Below are positions 53,304 to 63,100 of a stretch of DNA of 64,000 nucleotides, in pieces. A program made the position numbers and the translations under genes. The number at the start of each line of letters is the position of its first letter. Position 1 is the stretch's first letter. The stretch spans positions 92,501-156,500 of the forward strand of contig CAUYUJ010018618.1 in the NCBI GenBank assembly GCA_963575745.1, read 5' to 3'. Below the pieces are notes generated by a model. It saw only the letters and a list, made by a program, of their open reading frames with translations, was not told the origin of the DNA and did not search any database. This DNA comes from Prorocentrum cordatum (Eukaryota > Sar > Dinophyceae > Prorocentrales > Prorocentraceae).

Positions 53304-54903
53304 TCTATTTTTGTTCTTTTGCGGGGGATTGCTGCTCCCACGCCCGTTCTGTTTCTTGAGCCGGTCGGCTTTTCCGCCCTTGCTTTCGCCTTTGCCCTTG
53401 CCTTTCTCTTTCCTGTCTCACCTGCCTTTGCCCCTCGAATCACCTCTGCCTCCCCTGCCCCTTCCAGTTGGTCCTCCATGGGTGGGCCCTGGCGCGGCCG
53501 CCTGGGTCTGTCCGCGCGTTGTTGCGCGGGCGTCGCTTTCTTGGGGTGCAGGTACTGACAGCCACCCCGACTGAATGGGCATTGATCTTTGAGCCATCGT
53601 CGGCAAATAACGGACATCTTGAGCCTTCCATCTTTCATGGTGATCGAGTCCTTGCTCCCGTCACCTGTCTTTCCACCGCTGAGTTTCACTCCGCGCTTAT
53701 TTATCTGCTGCTTCTGGGTCTTTCGGTTATCCCCCCCTCGATCCTTCAGCATCTGCCTCGCGATCATGCGCAAAAGCCATTCATGAGATTTCATGCCCTT
53801 TCCGTATTCGTCGTTGCTGTGATCGCACATAGTAAGGGTCATGTGCATACATGGGCACTTCTTCATTTGTTTATAGAAGTGGCGTTGAACCGAGGGCGTG
53901 AAGGACTTATTGGGTTTCTCAATTTCTTGCGTCACCTGCATCCATTCATCGTAGAAGTGGTAGAGGTCTCTGTCAGCCTCTTTGCCAACTCCTTCGATTT
54001 GGATCGCCATGAGGCCCTGGTAGGTATATACCTGCCCGTGGTCCTCTCTGGTGGTGACGTGTATTTGGTATATGCGGAGAATCGACCTGCCCGTCAGCAG
54101 TCGTCCCTTCTTCAGTTGGTTGGAGTCAGCGCGGTCAACCTCGTTGGCCAGGTGACGAAGAGCGTGGGAAGAATTGGGATCCCCCTGGACTTTGTTGAGC
54201 TTCGCAATGAGATCCGCCGCCATGCGTGTGTCAAGGTTCCCAAAGTATGGGCCTGGCTCCTTTAGTGCTTTGGCCTTCGCCGTCTTGGGCTCGAACGCCT
54301 CGGCCACCCACTTCGACGCCGAAACATGGCTTGGCTGTGAGCACGAGGCCACTGCTCGAATGACGGACATCTTCCACGCGCGAAAGCTGCCCGCGTCTGG
54401 CAGGGGGTCTAGCGCAACCTCATCGATTCTATCCGCCCCTGCCCATGGGGCAGCGGTCAGAATCATTCCCCCATACTCCGGGAAACCCAGCCCGCCACCG
54501 CCTCCAGGAGGGCCAGGGGGTGGCGGACCACCTCCCCCAGGATTGTCCTGACCGGCGTTCTGAGCTCGGGCATACCGGCTGATTCTCTGATTTGCGGCCT
54601 CTTCATCTTCTTCCTCGGAGTCATCTTCCTCGTCGTCGCCTGAGCCTTCCTCATCGGAACCGTCGTTTTCACTGGGCTCGTAGTCGTCGTCGTCATCATC
54701 ACCACTTCCGTCACCGGGATCGTCGCCCCCTGGCGCTCCTCCGACGCCACCTTTCTTTCCTCCCGGCTTGTCCCCCTCCCCGCTAGCATGGCCTTGGTGG
54801 AGGGGTTTGTCGCCGTCTCCTGCGAGGTCTCCAGCGCTAGCCGTGGTTTTCCCCGGTTGGGCAGGCGTTGTATATCCTGGGAAGGAATCAGATGGTGGCT
54901 CAT
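53234..54903 (-). pseudogene. E2 Gag capsid-like region with CCCH finger
   Basis: An acidic/Pro/Gly-rich linker (54903-54467) leads into an intact 410-residue frame (54466-53234) with GSFRAWKMSVIRAVASC, LIAKLNKVQGD, KKGRLLTGRSILRIYQIH, DRDLYHFYDEWMQVT, GMKSHEWLLRMIARQMLKD and a CCCH finger CRRWLKDQCPFSRGGCQYLH (C-x7-C-x6-C-x3-H). A Lys/Arg/Gly-rich tail follows. Homologous in order to E1 23547-25397. This is the best-preserved Gag core in the window, with no stop inside. Confidence 0.7.
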
Positions 54904-55175
54904 CTCGTTTCTTCCTTTTCTGTTATTCCTTCAGCTCTTGCGCCTCGCTGGGTGCCAGTTCCCGGTGCTCGTGATGTTTCAATTTGGCCATCTTCGCGCT
55001 CAGTTCCGATTCTTTCATCAGCGCTTCGGCCTTCTCTCGCATCTCATCGGCCTGAGCACGTGCTTTTCCTTCCAGCTTCATCGCGCGTAGTTCTGCATTT
55101 TCCTCGAGCTCATGGATGCGACGCAGGGCTCTGGCTTCAGCCTGGGCCCCAATCTCGTCTCGGGACCGAGCGGTC

Positions 55176-57014
55176 TCATCCTCCTTTTAGCATCCTTTTC
55201 ATCATCAGGGCTTCTTCTTCTTCTTCATGCTGTTCCCTGAGTGCAGCTTCGTGGTCGCATGCCCTGTCATCCTCGCATTGACGGCAGCGCCTCGCTACCC
55301 AATCATAGCGCCGTGCGCAGAACAGCCTTTGACACCTCTCGTACGTGTGCGGAGCATCTGATATGTTGCAGGCGAAGCATCGGTTTTCGACGGACACAGC
55401 CGGTCCAGATCGTGAACCCTCTCGTTGGCACATGGTTCCTCCAGACGGTCGGACACGCGCTGCGGTTGCCGAGACCGCCCTTCTTACCGTGCTGTATACC
55501 CTGCAAACCATCCAGTGCCAGCTGCCTCGCTTGCTGACGATACGTCAACTCGCGTTGAGCTTCCCCCCCTTGCAGTCGAGGCCGCCTCTTTCTGGACATA
55601 TAGTTTTGCTGCCTCCACTTCCAAGTGGGCTTGCATCTCGGCATTCCGCATGGCTTGAATTGCTTCTTCCGCCTCGTTCCTCGCATTGACATGGCCAGCC
55701 TGGGAAGTCGCCACGGCGCGCTGAGCGCGCTGCTGCATGGATCTGAGCTCGGCCGCCCGGCGAGTAGCCGACTCGTGTTCCGCGAGAGCCTCAGCCTTTG
55801 CTTGTGACAGTGCTTTGGCTTCACCGCTGGCTTCCCCCCGGATGGCCGACGCGGGTTCCGTGACTAATTTGAGCTCAGCATGTATCCGAGCAGTGCCAGC
55901 TTGTGACTCCCTAGCCTCGCCCTCCAATCTTTGCTGTGTCGTTTGTGCAGCGCGGAGAGACGAGGCAGCCGCCCGTTGAACATTGATGGCTTTCTCCTCC
56001 AGGTAGCGTTTCTCAGCGATGGACACCGCGGCGATTTGTTCCGCCACTGAGACCGACCGTTCGCGGGGTGCCGTAGCTTCCTGGAGCTTCAGACGTATAC
56101 CTTCTTCGAGTCGCGCTTCTCTGTCTTGAGCTCTCCGAAGGGATTGACGCGGCTGTTCGGCTACGGCTTGTTCGGTTTTCTTCTGCTCCTTTGCCTCGCG
56201 GTCCGCCGATAGCGCAGCCCCATGGAGGATGGCTTTATCCTCCTTCTCTCTCTTGCGGATTTCATGCATGTCATATCCTGCCCTATGTGCAGTCATGTCG
56301 GTCTGCTTTCTCTGATTAGCTTCCATGTCAGCCATCGTTGAGCGCATGGTCGCGATTTCGGAAAGGCGTTCTTCTTCGCGTTGTTGCTCCCTCATCTCCT
56401 CCTGTTGCTCCCATTCGTGGTTCTTGCAAGCGACGCTTCTCGTGCGGCGACAACTTGATATTGGCTGGATCCTCTCTCGGGGTCTCCCCATGTCGTGCTT
56501 CCGTCGTGGCCCCCCGGATGAGGTCCCTTAGTTTTCGGCATGAGTGCCGTCATCTTCGGGGTTAGCTTTCTCAGCTGGGCTCTGGACATGGTCCGCAATC
56601 TGCCTGGCCGGCGCGCCTTCGAGGATGGGCGTCTCGAGTCTCGGAAGAGCTCGAGATAGAGAAAGTGTCCTTCTTGTTCTTCGGAGTCTTTACAGCACCT
56701 TCCTCGTCAGACGAACTGGAGTTCACGACGTGTGCTTGCGCGACGTCATCGGACAGCGGGTTACGCGGGCGGCCATCGCCGCCGTACCATTCGTCTTCTT
56801 CGTTCGATTCGGCGCCGGGGAGAGGCGGATCCTGTCGTCCACGGTTGATAGGAACGCCGCCGTCTCTTTCGTGATATTGGATGCGTTGGAAAGTCGATGA
56901 CGCTGGTCCGTCGACACGAATATCATACTTTCCTGGTTTTGTTAAGCCAAAGTCTTTTCCCACATTATGTGCTTCTTGTGGGAAAAATAATCTTGTTGGT
57001 CCCAAGATGACCAA
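55176..57014 (-). pseudogene. E2 Gag N-terminal region: acidic start, coiled coil, zinc cluster
   Basis: A Met at 57014, 27 bp past the PBS, opens a Ser/Asp/Glu-rich segment (MVILGPTRLFFPQEAH, ESNEEDEWYGGDGRPRNP) to 56571. After a frame change a 335-residue coiled coil follows (56491-55484: NHEWEQQEEMREQQREEERL, EQIAAVSIAEKRYLEEKAI, SRRAAELRSMQQRAQRAVA). Another frame (55511-55176) has CFACNISDAPHTYERCQRLFC and RCRQCEDDRACDHEAALREQ. Order and Cys spacing match E1 25352-27388. The region 54910-55170 continues as coiled-coil-like sequence in a further frame. Confidence 0.6.
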
Positions 57015-57040
57015 CCTGGTCGGTCATCCTCGGGATAGAT

Positions 57041-57058
57041 CTTTCGGCGAATAGCCCA
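57041..57058 (-). promoter_or_regulatory. E2 primer-binding site
   Basis: The element strand reads TGGGCTATTCGCCGAAAG directly after the LTR. It shares the GCCGAAA core and a preceding TAT with the E1 site, hinting at the same primer family. Confidence 0.5.
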
Positions 57059-57324
57059 TCTTTACCCAACTTAGGCCCAGCCGGGCCAATATCATCAGGA
57101 TGTACAGGTAGTAAGTTTGGCGCTCTCAGCATAGGTTCCAAGGATGGCCCTGGGCTCGAGGACTCCCGAGAGACCATGGCGGCCAGGATAACTGAGAAAA
57201 CCGTAGAAGTATGAGGTTCGTCTGTCCGTTAAGCGGATAGGGAACGGAAAAGGGTGCGGGGCGCGCGCGCGCGTTGTTTTCTCTCCGATCCCAAACAGCT
57301 AGGGAACGGTCAACTTAATGTTCA
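57059..57324 (-). repeat. E2 5' LTR
   Basis: Shares long blocks with 31887-32150, such as GATGTACAGGTAGTAAGTTT, CTCTCAGCATAGGTTCCA and CGATCCCAAACAGCTAGGGA. The element-strand sequence starts TGAACATTAAG and ends GGGTAAAGA. Confidence 0.92.
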
Positions 57325-58610
57325 ATAATACAAGTGGCGCGTGTGCCATAGCTCTTGCACAAAAAGAACGGGGGAGGAGGAGGAGGTGGAGGAAGGGGGA
57401 AGAGGGGGCAAGACATCGCCCCTCGGGGACCAGCAACGGGGCCCAAATGCCAGGTGGGGAGCGGGGGAGATGGCGCGCGTCGCGACGCGGAATAAAGTGC
57501 TCGGAGCGGAGGGGGCACGGGGCGGAGGTCCCACTGGGGCGCTGGGGACGGGGGGGGGGGTGCGCGCGTCGCTACGCGGAAAAAAAATGCCGGGGCGGAG
57601 GGGGCACGGGGCGGAGCCCCCGCTGGGGCGTTGGGGACGCGGGGAAGCGGAATAAAGCGTTCGTGGCGGAGGGGGCAGTGGGCGGGGCCCCCGCTGGGGC
57701 GCTGGGGGCGCGGGGGGGCTAGGGGCAGAGAGCCACTGCGCGAGGGCCCCGCTCTGGCGCTGGGGGCGCGGGGGGGGGGGGCGGGTGTGCGACGCGGAAT
57801 AAAACGTTCGTGGCGGAGGGGGCAGTGGGCGGGGCTCCCGCCGGGGCGCTGGCGACGCAGGGGGGCTCGGGGCAGACAGCCACGGCGCGGGGGCCCCACT
57901 CTGGCGCTGCGGGCGCGGGGGGGGGGGGGGCGACGCGGAATAAAGCTTTTGTGGCGGAGGGGGCAGTGGGCGGGGTCCCCGCTGGGGCGCTGGGGGCGCG
58001 GGGGGGCTCGGGGTAGCGAGCCGCGGCGCGGGGGTCCCACTCTGGCGCTGGGGGCGCGGGGGGGGTGCGACGCGGAATCAAATGGCCGGAGCTCTAGACA
58101 CCCTGTGCAAGAGAATACAGGGGTCGGGGCGGAGGGGGTGTGCCGTGCCGAAATAAAGGTGTCGGGGCGGAGGGGTGTGCCGTGCCGAAATAAAACGGTC
58201 GGGGCGGAGGGGCGCGCTGGCTGGTGGGTCCCGGGGTAAAGGGGGTGTGCCGGCCGAAATAGGGGTCGGGCGGAGGGGTGTGCCGTGCCGAAATAAAGCG
58301 GTCGGGGCGGAGGGGCGCGGTGGCTGGTGGCTGGGGGGGCGGAAGGGGGTGTGCCGTGCCGAGATAAAAGATCCGGGCGGAGGGGTGCGCCGTGCCGCCG
58401 AAATAAACGAGGTCGGGGCGGAGGGGTGCACTGGCTGGTGGGTGGGGCGGGGGGGGGGGGCGTAGGGGGCGTGCCGTGCCGAAATAAAGGTGTCGGGGCG
58501 GAGGGGTGTGCCGTGCCGAAATAAAGGAGCCGGGGCGGAAGGGGCCGCTGGCTGGTGGGTGGGGTGGAGGGGTGCGTGGGGGGCGCGCCGTGCCGAAATA
58601 AAGCGGTCGG
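57325..58610. repeat. GC-rich tandem repeats with AATAAA in each unit
   Basis: Two arrays. 57480-58080: units of about 150 bp with GGCGGAGGGGGCAGTGGGCG and GCTGGGGCGCTGGGGGCGCG, each starting GCGGAATAAAG. 58120-58610: units of about 36-50 bp with GGGGCGGAGGGGTGTGCCGT then GCCGAAATAAA. Open frames on both strands are repeat artefacts. Confidence 0.85.
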
Positions 58611-58710
58611 NNNNNNNNNNNNNNNNNNNNNNNNNNNNNNNNNNNNNNNNNNNNNNNNNNNNNNNNNNNNNNNNNNNNNNNNNNNNNNNNNNNNNNNNNN
58701 NNNNNNNNNN
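58611..58710. other. Assembly gap (100 N)
   Basis: Exactly 100 Ns directly after the repeat array, so the array is probably collapsed or longer in reality. 58711-59000 shows no gene. Confidence 0.99.
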
Positions 58711-59011
58711 CCCCCCCCGCCCCCACCCCTGATGATGCACTGCTGTGTCACAAGTCCACTCTCGGAGCAGAGGGCGACAAACAAATTGGACGGGAGGCCA
58801 AGGCGACGCTTACGGAGAAGAAGGAAGGCCGAGACGGAGGGAGGAAAGAGGGACGGAGGAGAGTAAGCGACGCCGAAGCCCCAAACCCACCTAGGCTGGA
58901 GCAGGGTGGGAGGTGAAGACAGGGGGGAAGCCGTTGGAGCTGCTGTTATCCGGTGCTGTAATCTGATGGCCCTTCCACCTGACAGCTCCCCTTGCAGCTG
59001 CCTACTCCATG

Positions 59012-59819
59012 TCAGAGTCGGAAGAGGAGGGGGCCCCCTTGGCCCGCCTCTCCTCCCTCCTCTGAACATGGCCGTGGGCCCAATGGACTTCCTTCCAAGC
59101 GTAGGCGGCTCGCTCTCTGAAGTGGCGCCCCCGCCCCTTTCAGGGTGCGATTCGCCGCCTTCAAGAGGGCCGCGCGAACGCGCAGCCGCGACACCACCGT
59201 GCCCTGGGCGTGCCGCGGGCGCCGGGCCCTGGCGCGGCCCTTCCCGCGGCCCCTCCCCCTAGCTGCGAGCAGCCTGGCAGGCGGCGGCGCCTTGGGCTGC
59301 GGCGGCCTCCGCGAGGGCGACTTCGCCGTCCCCTTGCCCTGCCGCGGCGCCTTGCCAGAGGGGCGGGCCTTGGGAGGCGCGCCCAGCCCCTGAGGCTCCA
59401 GAGCCTGGGATGGACAGCTCCAGCCCGCGGGGCAGGGCAGGAGGAAAAGGGATAGGAGGGCCCGAGAGCTTGGGGTTAGGAAGGGGAGGCGGTGCCGATC
59501 CTTTGACCGACAGCTGAAGCTCACGCTTGGCCGAGGGATTGGGAACGGCCGCGGGCCTCACAAGTCCAGGAGCAACTGGGCCAGGAAGAGCTGGACCAGG
59601 CGGGACAGGCTGACGGACGGCGGCAGCGCGGGCGGCACGGACCTCCCTGATGGCCCCCAGTGCCTCCTGCGGCGGGTCGAAGGGGTTCCCGCAGAGCTTG
59701 CACGCCAGCACGCCCTCATCCTCCTCCTTGAACCTCGAGAGGTAAATCCAACCACGGCAGCCCTGAGATGCGCACACCTGATACGGTCCCTGCCTGCTCT
59801 TCACCATAGCGGCAGGCAC
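59012..59819 (-). pseudogene. LINE-B: 5' part of a non-LTR element ORF (zinc motif)
   Basis: Frame 59819-59259 starts MPAAMVKSRQGPYQVCASQG and continues CRGWIYLSRFKEEDEGVLAC, KLCGNPFD, then Pro/Ala-rich sequence. The C-x4-C...C-x2-C cluster with a Trp-Ile-Tyr stretch is the type of start I associate with dinoflagellate LINE ORFs. It passes after a frame change into a basic Arg/Ala-rich segment (RGKGRARARRPRHAQGTVVS, RVRAALLKAANRTLKG) to 59012 and is then lost. The endonuclease and RT of this copy are absent from the window, so it is 3'-truncated or rearranged. Confidence 0.45.
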
Positions 59820-60109
59820 AGCGCGCGCGAGAGCTGACGGGAGGCTGGGCCCGAGGCTGAGGAGGAGAGAGCTCGCAGGGAAACGCGCAGAAACGGGTGT
59901 GAAAGGCAGCAGAAGGGGCGAACTAGGGGAAGCTCACAGGCCGAAGGAGCATCCTATGCCGCGGCATCCCTGCGCCGTGACCCCAGCACTCTGGCGCTGG
60001 GGCCCTTCCGCCTGCAGGCCCCCCCTAGGATGGCGCAAAAGACAGAAGAGACAGTCCCTCCCACCAGCTGCCCCCCTGAACTGCAACACTGCCCCATCCC
60101 ACTGCTATA
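59820..60109. other. Junction between LINE-A 3' end and LINE-B 5' end
   Basis: 290 bp between the LINE-A stop and the LINE-B first Met. It should hold the 3' UTR of A and the 5' UTR of B. No poly(A) run or simple tail is visible. Confidence 0.5.
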
Positions 60110-63100
60110 CTACCCAGGTATATTAAAGGGCAGGATCCGACTGATCTCGGCACTTGAACCTGGGAGCATGCCTTTCCTAAGCTTCCTAAGCTCACTGCAT
60201 GTCTTCCTGGTGCACCCCCTGGGGTCAGTGAGCTTCTTCGAACCACGATGCGTACTGAAGCCTCCACAACTGTTGCAGAAAATAACAGGGAGCCCTGAAT
60301 CAAGCCAGCCTTCGTACAGCGAGTGATGGAGCCTCTTATGCTGCTTGATCACCTCCCCCATGGCTGGTGACATGGCCCGGCAGTCAAACTTCGACTTTGG
60401 GGAAACAATCCTTAAGCAACTAAGGCACCGATATCTCTGCCCATCCCAAACTGGCTGATGTGATTCGGCAAACGGTCTTGGCGATGAAGATCTAGGCTCC
60501 TTGGGCAGCTTCTGCAGCTCACCCCAGAGCTCCTCGGACTTCGGCCAAGACCCCAAGATCTTACCGGCCCCGACCAAGACAGCCAAGTAGAGTTCATGGG
60601 CTGCAACATGCTCATCAACTACGGCGGGTGCTGGGCGATGTCTACGCGCCCCTTGCCCTGCATAGTGGTATGCTGCAATGTTGCCTAGGATGTACCTCAG
60701 ATCTAACTCATTGACTGCCTCCGGCTCCTTCCTGTGGCCCTTGGTCTTGACTAGGTGCAGCCATTCACCCGCGGGGAGCGCGCGGCTGATGTGCCTCCAG
60801 ACCCTAGAGAACGGGGATCTACCGTCAATACACGATTTGATAGATTTGCGGATGAGGGCCGCACAATCTACAACGAATGTGTTCGTGGAAGCTGCTTTGG
60901 AGTGAAGTACTGCCATAAGTAGCCCCCCATGCTCCCCGTCGACCGCGGTCTGCTCCCCGAAAGACGGCAGGCCCCCGAAGATTGCACGCTTGAGCGAGTT
61001 GTCCTCGTTCAGTTATACTGCGGAGGATCCTGATCAGGCAAGGTGGCGAATTTCGGGATCGAAACACGAACCATCTGTGAATATTTCGCTGTTGGGTTCG
61101 AACTCGAAAGGGTCACAAGGCCCGTTGGCATCTACATAACGAGTATCCCATTCTTCCAGCAGTGGTTCGAGCTGAATTCTGGGAGGCCAGAGGTGCGAAT
61201 AGAAGGCCGAATCTTCCGAAGCCCCTTCGATGACGCCCAGGCCCACGACTTCTCCCCTGAACTCCTTTCCGAGAGAGCATGTCCATAGCCTGTGGTGTTG
61301 AGTATCTACCTCCAGACAATAAGGACAGGATGGCTGAAGATCATAACCCCAGCCTGCCAGAACCTTACCTGTGATAAGGGAGCCGCAAATGTAGTGCCTG
61401 AGGCTGGTGTACTCGTCGGGGGTGAGCCGCTTTCGAACGTGCCTAAGCCCCCTACGGACCTGGACCCAGTCCACACCCCCTTCCTGTCCGACTGGCGGAG
61501 GAGGGGGGGGGGGAGGAGCACCCAGCTCGATGCTTACAGCCTGGCGGGACTGTTGCTCTTTGAGGTCCTCCGTGAACTGCTTGGCAATCGAGACTGGCGG
61601 AATCTCCAGGATATTGATGCTGCCTCCAGATCTAGGCTGGAGGGTAGTCGGGTTGTCGAAGTGCCAGCCCGCTCTCTGACCACAGAGCAGCATGTCTGAG
61701 ATGGGTCCTGCAGAACGTCCTAGCCAAGGAGTGTTGCCTGGGTCCTGGAACTTAGTTTGCACGGCCACAAAGAGAGTCCTGAGTTCTTCAGCATCTAGCC
61801 CATCTGCAGGCATGCCGAACTCTGCTCTCCCTGACGTAGCCCTCCACCACTCCATACAATATCTTTCCAAAGTGCTGGGTGCTAGACTAAGCGGGCCTGG
61901 CACCTCGTGTACTTGCCACCAGATGTCGGTCCGTGCTCCTCTAAGCTGGTGTCCTGAAACAATCCTAGCCATAGAGCGTAGCCTATCTATCTCAGCGGGC
62001 GTGTAACCATGAACCTTCCCACCGTGCGATAGAGCGGACCGAACTCCAGGGGCAAAGAAGCGAGCCCTGTCAGTCGGCTTCTTACATTCAACACCTCGAA
62101 GACGACAGCAGCGCGAATGCGTCTTGGCCCATCTTGCTCTCCGTGTCGAGTTGGCCCCAGGGCGCCGCTTGTGCTTGCCCGATGCCGAGTCAATGCCTAG
62201 GTGAAGAGCTGACGGCACTGCCGCCCCTGCAACCATTCCCAAGACTTCGTTGGCCCTCTTGAGCAGGGGGCCTGAGCTAGCTGCAATTGCAAGCTTGTCG
62301 ACAGCCAGAGGAAGGTGAAGAGCAGCCAGACCCTCCTTGAGCTTCAACCCAAAACGCCAGAGATACTGAACACAGTCTTCTAGACCAAAAGCCCAAGAAC
62401 TAGAAATGATGTCGTCTATGTGTATGGATGCCGATGCTTGCTCTTCCGTTGTGACGGAGACGTCCTCTAGCATGGGCATAACATACATCTTGGCTTCCGT
62501 CGCAGCCGTTTTGGAACCGGCGACGATTCCCTCGGAAGGATAGATCCGTGGGCCCACGGCTCCGTCTAGAAAGATCCTCCGCGGGATGGAGTACATGTGT
62601 AGCGCTAGACGAATAGCATAGAGCGGGCACTGCAAAGCCTGGGAAGCACGATTAAGGAAATCGTGATCTAGGTTCTCGTAGAACTGTTTACAAAGCATCG
62701 TCAGCACATGCATCTTGTCTGCTACCCTTCCTTCAGCTCTGACTGCAGCACGCCATGCGGTATCTTCAGCACTCCTTCCCTTGCTCATGCTGTACTGGGC
62801 ACCCGCCCCCCAAGCAACCTCCCACTCCCCCGCATCTTTGCAGAGGCACTGGCCCTGCATCCTGGCGAAGGCCGAGTAGTGGCCTATGGGTCGCCTGCCT
62901 GGCCCCTCGACCTCCCTGGCCAGAAGCACGATAAGTTCACGAACTTGGCGAGGCAAGACGCTGACCACTTGGGAGAGATGCAGTAGCAAGCAGAGAAAAC
63001 GCTGACCAGATTCAGAGATGATGGCGAAATGGCGAGGGTGAAAGCCGTCAGGGATACACGTCCTCTGCTTGAACGCCTTCGAAGCTCCTTGAATCATGCC

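Larger units (their letters stand above)
32397..54452. repeat. Dispersed palindrome family NCC-AT(G/A/C)-GGN inside E2
   Basis: Short stems with a 3-nt loop, usually ATG: 32397, 32601, 32947, 33737, 34182, 36520, 38021, 39921, 40347, about 42832, 42893, 42953 and 43013 (within the minisatellite), 43427, 44109, 44306, 49657, 49687, 52931 and 54440. Typical forms are CGCC-ATG-GGCG, TGCC-ATG-GGCA and CTGCC-ATG-GGCAG. The stem outside CC/GG varies, unlike the E1 family, but pairs on both sides. The E1-type CGGC-TNN-GCCG is essentially absent here. Confidence 0.75.
31887..57324 (-). mobile_element. E2: giant Ty1/copia-like LTR retrotransposon, 25.4 kb
   Basis: Two direct LTR copies (31887-32150 and 57059-57324) enclose the same gene order as E1 on the minus strand. 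Then comes an extension of about 13.5 kb that includes a 1.5-kb nested insertion (40785-42314). Without the insertion the extension is about 12 kb, close to E1. By hand the LTRs differ at about 22 positions in 265, so E2 is the older insertion. The copy is defective (stops, frameshifts, damaged integrase). The primer-binding site touches the 5' LTR. No target-site duplication is evident; the left flank is (CCT)n. Confidence 0.85.

Noticed and set aside
57315-59069. 584-residue minus-strand frame
   Set aside because: It spans the 100-N gap and GC-rich tandem repeats; no domain and no splice or start context.
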